Shown here piece by piece: positions 26,146 to 35,257 of a stretch of 64,000 nucleotides of DNA. Source of the DNA: JAXLWB01 sp046328715 (GTDB lineage Bacteria > Chloroflexota > Anaerolineae > Caldilineales > Caldilineaceae); assembly GCA_046328715.1 (NCBI GenBank), contig JAXLWB010000001.1, positions 124,001 to 188,000 of the forward strand. Direction: 5' to 3'. How positions within the stretch are numbered: the stretch's first letter is position 1; each line of letters begins with the position of its first letter. Made by a program: the position numbers and the translations under genes. The notes beneath the pieces are model-generated. The model was given only the letters and a program-made list of their open reading frames with translations, did not search any database and had not been told where the DNA came from.

Positions 26146-29100
26146 GTTCCTGCTACGAAGCTGGCACCGCTGGAGATCACTTCCTCGTACGAATTCCCCT
26201 GATTGATGTAGCCAAAGTAGAGTTCCGTACCGGCCAGGCCAAACTTCATATAAGATGTAGCCGTGTTGCCCGTAAAACGGGGCGTGGCAAAGATCACCTG
26301 TTCGACCTTGCCCTGGTTGGGGTTGATGTTGTCGGGGCGAATCCAGGCACTGACGACAAAGTTGCGGGCAAGCTGGTTGAGTTCGTTGTTGCCTGACACG
26401 ATCAGTGCATCGCCGCCAAATTCAGCGCCGTTAAATTTGAGCGCATTGCCATAAGCGCCGCCCAAACCCGAAATGGGGCAGTGACCATCTTCCTCTGCCA
26501 GCAAATAGAAGATCGACACGACGCTGCCATTGGGACCGCTAAAGTAGACGGGTTTCACTGCCAGGTCGTGATCGCCGATAGTCAGCGGTTGTGAAGTCTG
26601 CGCGAATTGCAGCCCATCCGAATGAGTCAGCGTCCAAACTACCGGCGTTGCATTGCCCTGCATGGCTGCAATCGGGATCGGCGAGGCAAAGAGAAATGCC
26701 TCGCCATTGGTCGCTTTGATCGGCTGCGTATAGTCAATACCATTGACCGAGACCGTGAAATCACCCCCGCTTGGATTGCTGCCCATATCGACATAGACCG
26801 CACCCAGCGAGACATTCAGTCCGATGGATTTGTCATTCTTACAGGTTGCCAGCGTTGCGCCGTTGGGGTCGGCACTGTTCTGAAAGGAGCGCGCATCCGC
26901 CGCCTCATCAAAGCTGAGGAGCAGGTCGGGGGCGTAGGGCTCGGAGAGTGTGGTCTCAAATTCGAGCGCGTTGCGGTCGCTGACGGCATAGGGGCTAAAA
27001 CCAAGATTCTTCTCCTGTTTGTCCGGCAATCCGTCTTCATCCGCATCGGCGCGCAATGGGTCGGCAATCACCGTTGTTTTGAGCAGGGGAGCGTTGGAAT
27101 AGACAACGTCCCAGCCGGTTGCCTCCTCGCCATCTAGCGCGCCATCGCCATCGCTGTCGGCCAGTAGAGGGTTGGTCTTTGCTAGCAGCTCGCGCCAGTC
27201 GGGCAGCCCGTCGGAGTCGCTATCGGGGCTGTCGGGCGAAGAGCCACGCGCCACTTCCACCGCATCGCTGATGCCATCGCCATCGGAATCCCAATTGCTG
27301 TCGTTGCCATCCACGCTGACGGGCAGACCATCGCCATCGGCGTCGAGCAGCGGCGGCAACTTGATCTCGCCATTCTGACCCCAGCTTTGCGCATATTTGC
27401 CATCGCCTACATTGCTCAGCGCCATAAACTCAGTCAACGTGGCCGGGAAAAGGTCGAACTCGATGCCGAGATTGGTGTAGTTGGTGTCGCTCTTCTCACG
27501 CACCCAGCAGGTGGGCACTGGCACAGGGGTGAGGAGCGGCACATAGATCAAGACACATTCCTGGACTGGAATGGCGTAACCCTCGGCCAGCAGCGCCGCC
27601 ACGGGGCGGTTGATTCCTGACGAGCTGTCGGTTTGGATGGCTGCCGAATTGCTAACGCTGCGTGTAATGGCAAAACGCCCATCCTCAGGGTCACTACTCA
27701 CCTTTTGCCACTCGTTGGGATGTTGGTCTCGCTGCACCTGGTTGTGCAGCTCTTTTTCTTGATCCGTTTCCTGTTGCGCCACCACATCATAGACAAAGGA
27801 GGAGGAGCGCAGTGCATCTTCGTTGTATTGCCAGCCATAGAGCGCGCCAATCGTGATGGGCAGATCGCTCAGTTGCAAGGTGTTTTGCAGTTTCAGATTG
27901 ACATCCAGCAGCGTTTGGCTGATAAAGCCATTCTGCGGAATTTTCAACGTCGGCGCAAAATGGCTGATCTGCACCCGATAGGGGTCGGAAAGGGTGACCA
28001 TCTCCTGATTGGCGTAGATGACATAGGCAATCGCTTCGGCGATCAACCCGGTCAGCCCTTTGCAGAAATATTGCAGACCGATGTTCGCTTCGACAGTTTT
28101 ACTAGGGATAAAGCCACAGACGAGCGTGATCAAACTGTCGATCACGCCGATCACTGCGGCGGCGATAGCGCCTCCAGGCCCGCTCAGCGCCAAGGCGAGC
28201 AGGGCAAAGGCGACATAGCTGCTGGCGATGCCGCTGGCTGCCAGTTGGTTAGCCTGCAAGCCAAAGGGGGTAAGTCCGGCACTGGCAATGGTGTAGATCA
28301 GCGCGCCCCAGGCAACCGCTTCACCGATCAAGGTGGCGGCGAAGCTGGCAATCTCACCGGCCCGTTCTGCCACTTTGGCCGCTGCCAGCGCACTTTGCTC
28401 GACCGCTGCGCTGCCTGCTTCGCGCGCCACCTTGACCGTCTCGACCAAACTTTGTACGTTAACCGCCAGATCGATGATGTTGAGTGCCGCCCCCGCCACC
28501 GAGCCAAAGGTCACTTTGCCCTCTTTGCTATCCAAGACGCTAGCGAGCGCCAGACCTGCCACTAGCGCACCGATGCGCACGCCACTTTTGCCTTTGACGC
28601 CCCGATATTGCACCGCATCGCCCAGAAAGTTGTTCCAGTTGCTGCGTGTTTTGTTCTTGATGGTCGAGCCGACGATCTTGAGCAGTTCCTTTGGCCCAAA
28701 GTTGGCCAGCGGCAGATTGTTGCGCCGTAATAGCGGTTTCAAGACCTGCGTATAAGCGACGTATTGTTTGGCCAGGCTTTTGATCACTGGGTTGAGCGTG
28801 TTGAGTAACAGCCCGCCTGTCTCGAAGAGTTCCGCCTCGCCTTCGGCGTCCGCATAGCGTTGTTGCCGTTCGCCATCGCTGACCGAATCTTCGGGGCTGG
28901 GATTCACCGCCGTGGCCCCCACCTGCACCAGATTGCTGCGCCCGCCATACAGCTCGGTAAAATAGACCTGGGCGATTCGGGTCTGGGCGATCAAGATCAG
29001 GTCGGCATCGGCTTCGCCCGCTGCCAGAAAGGCAGGCGAAGCGGCTAGACGCTTTTCGAGCAGTTGCCAATAGACATCGAGCGGAACCGCTTGCCAGCGG

Positions 29101-32100
29101 GCGGGGCTCTCTGAACTGCGCTGATACGCTTTCCAGTTGAGCGAGGTCACGGTGGTCGCTTGCAGTGGTGTGCCGGCGGCAAAGTTGACGGTCAATTGGT
29201 TGCCAGCGACCGTGTTGTAGCCAGCCAGATCGAGTTCGGTTGCGCGGAACGTTTCTTCGCCCGCGTAAAGGATCAGCGGGGCCAGGGCGCGCGGCTTGCC
29301 GGTCATATCCAGAAACTTCTCATCAAGCAATGCCGGGATATCGTCTTGCACGATCTCGCCCCAACCGAGCGAGGAATCCTTCTCAAGCAGGCGCACATCC
29401 AGCCGATGGTCGGTCATGCCCCACTGGAGTGTCGGATCGTTGATCGGCGAATCCTTGCGGAAGCGGTCGTAGATGGTTTGCACGGTGAGATCACGTGGAC
29501 TGTTCGCCGAGGCGGCCCGTCCGCGCAAGAAGGCATCCTCCAGCCCATCGGCCAGGTGCCACAGTCGGTCGTCGCTGTCGAGGTTGGGATCGCTGTCGGG
29601 GTCTTCATAGATGGCGGCCACGCGCAAGCCTTGATCCTCACGCACGCTCAAGCCAGCCAATGTCCAGCCGTCGTCGGCATATTGATGGACCACTTGCAGT
29701 TGGTTGGCGCTGCTGCCACACCAGGCGGTCAGCCGCGTCTGTTCATCCGCAGCGGGCTGAAAGTCGGCTGGCGGATCGCTGCAAAAGTCAGTCAGCACCT
29801 GCACCTGCCAAACCAGTCGCACATCGCTTACGAGTGTGGTGCCAAGGCTGGTATCGAAGGCCATGCGAGCTGCCAAACCGGCGGTGCGCCCGCTGTGTTC
29901 ATCCACCACTGTAGTGGCAGGGACGTAGGCGATCAGCGTGCCATTTTGATCGGCTTCGTGTACGGTGGCGTTAAAGCCGGCCAGAAAGTTCTGGTCGATC
30001 ATGGTTGTCTGGCTGGCATTGCCATTGACCAGGTTGGGCAATGGCTGGCAGAGGATCTCACGGCTGCTCTGTCCGGCGGCGGCTTCTTTGAGGATCAGAA
30101 TGTGGCCAGCATCGGCGAGATTGGTGAGAAAGCTGCCTGGAATCGAGGTGGTTGGGCTGCTGGCACGTAGATTTGCTGTACTAAAAAGCTGCGTACCTCG
30201 CTCGCTGCAACTGCCTTGGCGGATCGCCATTTCGTAGCTGGGGGTATTATTTTTGAAGGCAAAAACGATCTGGATGTTGCCACCGGTTTGGGTCATGGCT
30301 ACGTTGCCCACCAGGCGCGGGCTGCGCTGAAAGAGAAAGGGCAGGGAGACTGTATTTTCCGGTGCTACATCAATTGGTTGGCAGAGCGTTTCGTTGGCAG
30401 TGGCGAGGAGCAGCACATGGCCGCCGTTGGCAATTGCGGCGAGCCGTTTTCCCTCGACCAGATAGGTTTTCTGACCATCGACATTGTCAAAGGAGTGAAG
30501 CGGCGTGTTGTTCTGGCAAGTTCCAGCGTTTATCTTGAGCGAGAAACTTTCGCCATTCTGCTTGTCGAGTGCTGAGAGGCGGATTTCGATGCGATTTTTT
30601 TCAGCGTTATCGATCAGCCGGACGTTGCCCAGAGGCGTGCGTGCTACCAATGTACCGGAAAGGGCTGCTGTAGTCCGTGGCAAAGGGGCATTGCTATCGA
30701 GCTTGAGTTCCAGCATTGGCACAAGCCGCATGTCACCGTTGCCAAGCGATGCTTCTGGGCTGTTCCACACCTCGGCAAAGGTAGTGTCGAGACGGCGTTG
30801 TACCTGACCGCCTGTGTCGCCGGTGGGCCAGTCAAGCACGCTGGTGGAGTAGGCCAGTCGTTCGCTGGCGGGGCGCACCTGAAAATCAACAAAAAGTTTA
30901 TGGTTGGCTTGTAGGTTTTGTACATTCAGCTTGAGCGGATTGTTACCGTTGAACGGGAGTGTGCTGAGGGTGCCGATTGCCTTGGTGGGTGCGCTGTCCA
31001 CTGTATCGAAAAAGCCGTCGTTGTCGCTATCATCGTCAAGGAGATCGAGTACGCCATCGCCGTCACTATCTGGGCAGCCGTTAGGGCACTCTTTGCCATC
31101 GGGCAGCCCGTCGTTGTCGGTGTCTGGGTTGCGTGGATCGCTGTATTTGCCGCCAAAACCTTGTACCTCAACCAGATCGCTCAGCCCGTCGCGGTCGCTG
31201 TCTTTGCTGTTGGGCTGTGTGCTCAGGTAGAGAAACTCCTGGCTATCGCTCAAGCCATCGCCGTCGGTGTCGGCAAACTTGGGGTGGCTGCAATAGGTGT
31301 CCTCCAGCGGGGAAAGGGTGGGCGAAGGAAATTCGCAAGTAATGGCTTCCTGCCCATCCTTGAGCCCGTCGCCATCGCTGTCGGGGTTAGAGGTGCTGGT
31401 GCCCCAACTCGCTTCGAGTGCATCATCCAGACCGTCTTTGTCGCTGTCTGTAGCGGTCGTGGCCTGGGTGGAAGTTTCCTCGGCCAGGCGCAACTGCTGA
31501 TCGACTATTTCTTTGCCCGCTTCAAGCGGGGAGCGGGCGGAGTTGAAGTGGGGAGAGACGCGGATATCAGGGGGCGCGGATTGTTTGGCGAAATCTACTT
31601 GATCCGCGTACTCTAATATCCGCGTCTCTGCTGTATTTCGATCTTGTGTGTCACTTGCAAGTTCGATTCCTCGTTCGTTGAGAAAACGTTCAATCTGGGC
31701 TTGTTGGTTGTCGGCTCGTGCGACTGAAGCCACGGGGGCGAGGAGCATTTGGGTGACAAGCAGCAATGTCAGCGATTGATAAACGACTTTCTGGCGGCGG
31801 GTACGGATGATGAGTAAGGCGCTGCCGCTGAAGAGAACGAGGGTGAGTAGCAGCCAGGTGTTTTGCTGCCAGTGGATTTCGCTGAGGGCACGGAGAAACC
31901 CCTCCCTAACCCTCCCCAGAACGGGGAGGGGATTGTCACGGGGTGAATTAAATATTGAGAAAAATTGGGAGTGGATGGTTTGGGGGGGAGTAATTAGATT
32001 GTAAAAGTCGGTGGTGATTTGGGCTTTGAGTCGATCGCCGTTGGCTTCTTGCGGAAATTGGATGTCGATCTTGAGGCGGGCGGGCAAGCCGTTGGGGTCG

Positions 32101-32822
32101 AGCCAGAGTTCACCCAGGCCATCGGCGTTGTCGAAGTGGTTGCCAGCTTGCAGCCGTAGCCCGGGCGGCAGCTCGCCACGTTGTTGTAGCAGCGTGTTGA
32201 TCTGTTGGTTGGTGTAGTCGGAGATTGCACTGCCATTGAGTGCAAAGCTAAACTTGGAGAAGGTGACACTCTCTAGGGCACCGTTGACGGTGGGAATCTG
32301 TCGGGTTTCTGTGCCTACTTCACTGATGTGACGTGCGCCGACCAGAAAGCTCCCCACCTCCATGCCGGGTGCAACTAGTGCGCCGATGTTTTCCACGTTT
32401 TGCCAGTCGCCGCTGCCCATTCTACCCTGGGCCTGATCGCCGTTGATGCGTACCTCCAGAGCGCTGCCCTTGTTGCCCGCATTCTGCACGCCATCCCACA
32501 GCCATAGGTGTAAGCCGGGTTGTGTGTTAGCGTCGTCCCGCTTGAGTTCGCCTTCTAGATAGAGATTCTTCACCTGCGAACTGCGACCAACATTGCCCAG
32601 CCGTGGTGCGGGGATGTCTTCCTGGGTCAGTTGGGTTTTGAAACTATAGCCTGCACTGGCAGTAAGTTGTTTCCAGGCAGCAGTGACCTGATCGGCTGGG
32701 AGTTGGCTGGCAACGGTTTGTATATCGACCGCTGAGACATTCTGTTGGATGATCAAAAGCACAATGGCTATGGCAAAGACGAGGCAAAAAACGAAGGACA
32801 TGGTACGTGGTCTGGCACGCAT
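26043..32822 (-). CDS. giant secreted LamG / thrombospondin type-3 repeat protein, N-terminal 2259 codons
   Basis: A start with GGAG upstream and a signal-like N terminus (1-31). A beta-rich domain with LWLWDGVQ follows. Two hydrophobic helices lie at 321-340 and 349-363. Calcium-binding thrombospondin type-3 / EF-hand-like repeats (DSDGDGLKD, DTDGDGLSD, DSDRDGLSD, DTDNDGLPD) cover about 459-605. A long central region follows, with a strongly hydrophobic Ala/Gly-rich stretch around 1420-1605. A second DxDGDG cluster sits around 1820-1950, then the first LamG jelly-roll. The last 30 or so codons are out of frame, since the true reading shifts near 26105 into the segment at 25489-26145. The native protein would exceed 4000 residues and sit on or outside the cell, likely for adhesion or carbohydrate binding. 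Confidence 0.85.
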   Translation of the reverse strand: MRARPRTMSFVFCLVFAIAIVLLIIQQNVSAVDIQTVASQLPADQVTAAWKQLTASAGYSFKTQLTQEDIPAPRLGNVGRSSQVKNLYLEGELKRDDANTQPGLHLWLWDGVQNAGNKGSALEVRINGDQAQGRMGSGDWQNVENIGALVAPGMEVGSFLVGARHISEVGTETRQIPTVNGALESVTFSKFSFALNGSAISDYTNQQINTLLQQRGELPPGLRLQAGNHFDNADGLGELWLDPNGLPARLKIDIQFPQEANGDRLKAQITTDFYNLITPPQTIHSQFFSIFNSPRDNPLPVLGRVREGFLRALSEIHWQQNTWLLLTLVLFSGSALLIIRTRRQKVVYQSLTLLLVTQMLLAPVASVARADNQQAQIERFLNERGIELASDTQDRNTAETRILEYADQVDFAKQSAPPDIRVSPHFNSARSPLEAGKEIVDQQLRLAEETSTQATTATDSDKDGLDDALEASWGTSTSNPDSDGDGLKDGQEAITCEFPSPTLSPLEDTYCSHPKFADTDGDGLSDSQEFLYLSTQPNSKDSDRDGLSDLVEVQGFGGKYSDPRNPDTDNDGLPDGKECPNGCPDSDGDGVLDLLDDDSDNDGFFDTVDSAPTKAIGTLSTLPFNGNNPLKLNVQNLQANHKLFVDFQVRPASERLAYSTSVLDWPTGDTGGQVQRRLDTTFAEVWNSPEASLGNGDMRLVPMLELKLDSNAPLPRTTAALSGTLVARTPLGNVRLIDNAEKNRIEIRLSALDKQNGESFSLKINAGTCQNNTPLHSFDNVDGQKTYLVEGKRLAAIANGGHVLLLATANETLCQPIDVAPENTVSLPFLFQRSPRLVGNVAMTQTGGNIQIVFAFKNNTPSYEMAIRQGSCSERGTQLFSTANLRASSPTTSIPGSFLTNLADAGHILILKEAAAGQSSREILCQPLPNLVNGNASQTTMIDQNFLAGFNATVHEADQNGTLIAYVPATTVVDEHSGRTAGLAARMAFDTSLGTTLVSDVRLVWQVQVLTDFCSDPPADFQPAADEQTRLTAWCGSSANQLQVVHQYADDGWTLAGLSVREDQGLRVAAIYEDPDSDPNLDSDDRLWHLADGLEDAFLRGRAASANSPRDLTVQTIYDRFRKDSPINDPTLQWGMTDHRLDVRLLEKDSSLGWGEIVQDDIPALLDEKFLDMTGKPRALAPLILYAGEETFRATELDLAGYNTVAGNQLTVNFAAGTPLQATTVTSLNWKAYQRSSESPARWQAVPLDVYWQLLEKRLAASPAFLAAGEADADLILIAQTRIAQVYFTELYGGRSNLVQVGATAVNPSPEDSVSDGERQQRYADAEGEAELFETGGLLLNTLNPVIKSLAKQYVAYTQVLKPLLRRNNLPLANFGPKELLKIVGSTIKNKTRSNWNNFLGDAVQYRGVKGKSGVRIGALVAGLALASVLDSKEGKVTFGSVAGAALNIIDLAVNVQSLVETVKVAREAGSAAVEQSALAAAKVAERAGEIASFAATLIGEAVAWGALIYTIASAGLTPFGLQANQLAASGIASSYVAFALLALALSGPGGAIAAAVIGVIDSLITLVCGFIPSKTVEANIGLQYFCKGLTGLIAEAIAYVIYANQEMVTLSDPYRVQISHFAPTLKIPQNGFISQTLLDVNLKLQNTLQLSDLPITIGALYGWQYNEDALRSSSFVYDVVAQQETDQEKELHNQVQRDQHPNEWQKVSSDPEDGRFAITRSVSNSAAIQTDSSSGINRPVAALLAEGYAIPVQECVLIYVPLLTPVPVPTCWVREKSDTNYTNLGIEFDLFPATLTEFMALSNVGDGKYAQSWGQNGEIKLPPLLDADGDGLPVSVDGNDSNWDSDGDGISDAVEVARGSSPDSPDSDSDGLPDWRELLAKTNPLLADSDGDGALDGEEATGWDVVYSNAPLLKTTVIADPLRADADEDGLPDKQEKNLGFSPYAVSDRNALEFETTLSEPYAPDLLLSFDEAADARSFQNSADPNGATLATCKNDKSIGLNVSLGAVYVDMGSNPSGGDFTVSVNGIDYTQPIKATNGEAFLFASPIPIAAMQGNATPVVWTLTHSDGLQFAQTSQPLTIGDHDLAVKPVYFSGPNGSVVSIFYLLAEEDGHCPISGLGGAYGNALKFNGAEFGGDALIVSGNNELNQLARNFVVSAWIRPDNINPNQGKVEQVIFATPRFTGNTATSYMKFGLAGTELYFGYINQGNSYEEVISSGASFVAGTWINVRLEMENPIGRMAAEPCVSTKMACCSPARQ
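31895..31940. repeat. CCCTCCCC palindromic repeat inserted in frame in the giant gene
   Basis: The plus strand reads aacccctccctaaccctccc cagaacggggaggg. This is a dispersed bacterial palindrome type. On the minus strand it is read through as NPLPVLGRVREGF (residues about 296-308), without breaking the frame. Confidence 0.65.
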
Positions 32823-33353
32823 AGTTTCGCTCCGGCAACTGTTTAAGACGATGTTCTACAGGACAATAGGGCGATGAAGTCGTGTTGTACTGTCGTGGCA
32901 AAAGAGTGAGACGCCTGACAACAAGAAACAAGATTAAGGCGGCATGATGCTTTGCAGCCTTAGCACTGTTGCTTGCTGTCTGCTTTACAGTTGGTAAAGT
33001 GCGGTACAGTATAGAGAATGAGAGGCGCGTTTGTCAACTGACTTTTCGGGAAGCAGGACGGGGATAAAGAAGGAATCGTGAACAAGCCCTCTAGGGGTCG
33101 TTGAATTACAAGATCGTAAGCGTTGGAAAAGTCATAAATGCTCCCCATCACTATCCTCAATTGTAGCTGAGATCAGTCAAATTACTTCCGAAACATAAAG
33201 AATCCGATCACATGCCGAGAGCCTGCAAGACCAATAGGCCAAGATTCGACACCGGTTCGCGCATGACGCCTTGCGCTTGCTCGATCGTCATTGTTTCACG
33301 AATGAAACTGAATTGCCTTGAACTTACACCAGAGATAGCGAAACCTCAATGCC
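32823..33353. other. intergenic region upstream of the giant gene
   Basis: No supportable gene. On the minus strand, 33207-33330 reads in one frame RETMTIEQAQGVMREPVSNLGLLVLQALGM and stop. This looks protein-like and may be a remnant, but I cannot name it. The promoter of the giant gene should lie in the first 150 bases; no consensus site was obvious. Confidence 0.45.
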
Positions 33354-33797
33354 TCAGCGTTGCTGTACGTCAACGCTAGGCGCGGATATCAAGATCACGA
33401 GTAACAATGCTGAGAGGACGGGTGCTAGAAATGCGAAAATGGCAGGGCCAGCGAAGATCTCTGGGCCTTGATAAGGCCACAGGGGCGAAAGCAAACTTGG
33501 CAGAGCAAGGATGAAGAGAAGTGTTGACGCAAACCCTGCCATTCCCCAAAGCCAGACACGATTCCATCGTCCTCTTGCGAATATTACGCTCAAGAAGCCG
33601 ACGTAGATGCTGTTCACGAACATGTAAGGATATACCCAGAAGGGTGCTAAACTCAGAAATCGCTCACCTTCTCCGTTGCCTAACACATCCTGAACCAGCC
33701 AGAGAAAGCCAACGCCAAATAGGACCAAAATCAGTAATCCAAAAAACGCTAGGGTCGTGAATTGTTTATTGGGGATGGAATTGTTTCTGGTTGTCAT
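33354..33797 (-). CDS. four-helix membrane protein, unknown
   Basis: 147 residues with four hydrophobic segments: about 15-36 (LAFFGLLILVLFGVGFLWLV), 50-72 (APFWVYPYMFVNSIYVGFLSVIF), 80-103 (VWLWGMAGFASTLLFILALPSLL) and 112-137. GAGG lies seven bases before the ATG. No family recognised. It is the first of two isolated minus-strand genes flanking a MITE copy. Confidence 0.75.
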   Translation of the reverse strand: MTTRNNSIPNKQFTTLAFFGLLILVLFGVGFLWLVQDVLGNGEGERFLSLAPFWVYPYMFVNSIYVGFLSVIFARGRWNRVWLWGMAGFASTLLFILALPSLLSPLWPYQGPEIFAGPAIFAFLAPVLSALLLVILISAPSVDVQQR

Positions 33798-34027
33798 AGG
33801 ATCGCCTCACTCTTACTTGTGCTTATAAATTGGGCTTGATGCTTCAGCCATTCACATTAAGCTTTGAAGGCATTGCATATACTGCGCCAAATAGCATGGA
33901 TGATGCTAGTCTTGTGATAGTAATATAACGAATGCTTATCTGCGAATAGTTTCATTGGGCTGTTAGGATGGCAAACACAAAAGGGAACCGATTGAATAGC
34001 TCGCTACCAATGTGAGTAGCGAACTAA

Positions 34028-34138
34028 TATACAACGCAACTAGAGGTGACACATTGGTAGGGGCATCCGCTTGCCGGTGCCCTTGGGCGACCGCAAGGGT
34101 ACGCCCCTACAAAGTGCCATGTTTATCTGAGTTGTCTA
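34028..34138. mobile_element. 111-bp MITE-like palindromic element, copy B (inverted)
   Basis: Reverse complement of copy A (13343-13453), the same length with a visible difference of one base near the GTTGTCTA end. The two copies are 20 kb apart in unlike surroundings, which shows recent movement. It lies in the 358-base gap between the membrane protein and the methyltransferase genes, about 15 bases from the latter's stop codon. Confidence 0.8.
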
Positions 34139-34155
34139 TAAGATTGAAAGATTTC

Positions 34156-34902
34156 TTATGCCTTTCTCACCCTGGCTGAAATTAATCGGTAGCCAGCATC
34201 GAGCGATGACAAGCTCAAGATGGCTTGGTTCTTGGTCACCCATGTCCCGCTTGCCAGATCATTTTCCAACTTGCGTAAGCCCTCCTCCAGATTTTGTACT
34301 TTGGAGAAAGGCGACATCGATTGTCGGACTGTACTGCTGAGGTAGGCCTGTGGTCGCTTCCAGAAGGCGGCAAAGAAGCCATCTTGACAATCGCTCGGTA
34401 TCAGTAAGGGGCGGATGTGCACATCGTCAAAATGAGCACTGATCTCGTCCAAATCAGGAAAGATAGGTTTATCCATTTCATAGATTTCGGGAAAATAATC
34501 TCGAGTGAGCCAAAACGGCTCAGAGTGCGGATCCCAGGTGATGGCAACGAACTTTTCTGTCGCCACTCGATTGATCTCATCGAAGGCAGCATGCCTATCT
34601 GTCCAGTGATGCATGGAAAGCACCGTCATCGCATGCGAGAAACTGTTATCGGCAAAGGGAAGCTTTTCAGCGAAGGCCTGCTCGACTGGATAAGAACCGG
34701 GTTTGCGTTGCGCAATCATCTTGGCGGACGGTTCTACCGCTACAAGTTCCACGTTCTCCGGTTCATAGGAGCCGGTTCCAGCACCGATATTGAGGATGCG
34801 GGTGGCGCCTTGGAGTTCAGGATAGAGCTGGCTGGCGACTTTGGGATCGGTACAACGCGTAACTGAATAGGTCCCACCAATATCATCGTAGATTGCATTC
34901 AT
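34156..34902 (-). CDS. class I SAM-dependent methyltransferase
   Basis: 248 residues. SAM motif I is ILNIGAGTGSYE near 36-47, with acidic loop VAVEPS after strand 2. PFADNSFSHAMTVLSMHHWTD is the family's motif II/III region (Methyltransf_11 type). The C-terminal half (KPIFPDLDEISAHFDDVHIRPLLIPSDCQDGFFAAFWKRP) is typical of UbiE-like small-molecule methyltransferases. Substrate unknown. GAGG lies eight bases before the ATG. Confidence 0.88.
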   Translation of the reverse strand: MNAIYDDIGGTYSVTRCTDPKVASQLYPELQGATRILNIGAGTGSYEPENVELVAVEPSAKMIAQRKPGSYPVEQAFAEKLPFADNSFSHAMTVLSMHHWTDRHAAFDEINRVATEKFVAITWDPHSEPFWLTRDYFPEIYEMDKPIFPDLDEISAHFDDVHIRPLLIPSDCQDGFFAAFWKRPQAYLSSTVRQSMSPFSKVQNLEEGLRKLENDLASGTWVTKNQAILSLSSLDAGYRLISARVRKA

Positions 34903-35257
34903 TGGTCTGTCCTCACTTGTTATTCAGAACCAACCCATAATTTCACTACCTTCAGAACTTGCTATGTTTAGGCGATGCAGATGGAGGGTTTTAAATCGAG
35001 GAGTTGACTTTGGGCCAGTATAATGTGCTTGAAAGGCTTTGTCAACGGTTCTTTTATCGCGACTTGGGTGGAGCGCACCCGCAGAACAACTTTTTGCAAC
35101 CAGCGCAATGCCCAATCTCAGCTTGTTGGTCGAATCAGAATGGAAGTAGCATGGCTGAAAAGAAAGCTATCCACCCGTACAATATTGCGGCAAATCGTTT
35201 TGGCCACAAAAGTACCATCAAATGATCGTATCGAGAATTGCCAAAGGCGGAAAATTG
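34903..35257. other. divergent intergenic region before the rifampicin phosphotransferase-like gene
   Basis: It separates two divergent genes. A TATAAT-like hexamer occurs at 35019-35024, but its TTGACT partner is only nine bases away, too close for a standard promoter. No inverted-repeat rifamycin-associated element of the actinobacterial type was seen. Confidence 0.4.

Noticed and set aside
29160..30170. 336-codon plus-strand frame inside the giant gene
   Set aside because: A shadow of the giant gene in a GC-rich region. The same applies to 27633-28565 and 30918-31616.
35000..35030. Promoter TTGACT-TATAAT before the rph-like gene
   Set aside because: The spacing is only nine bases, too short for a sigma-70 promoter.
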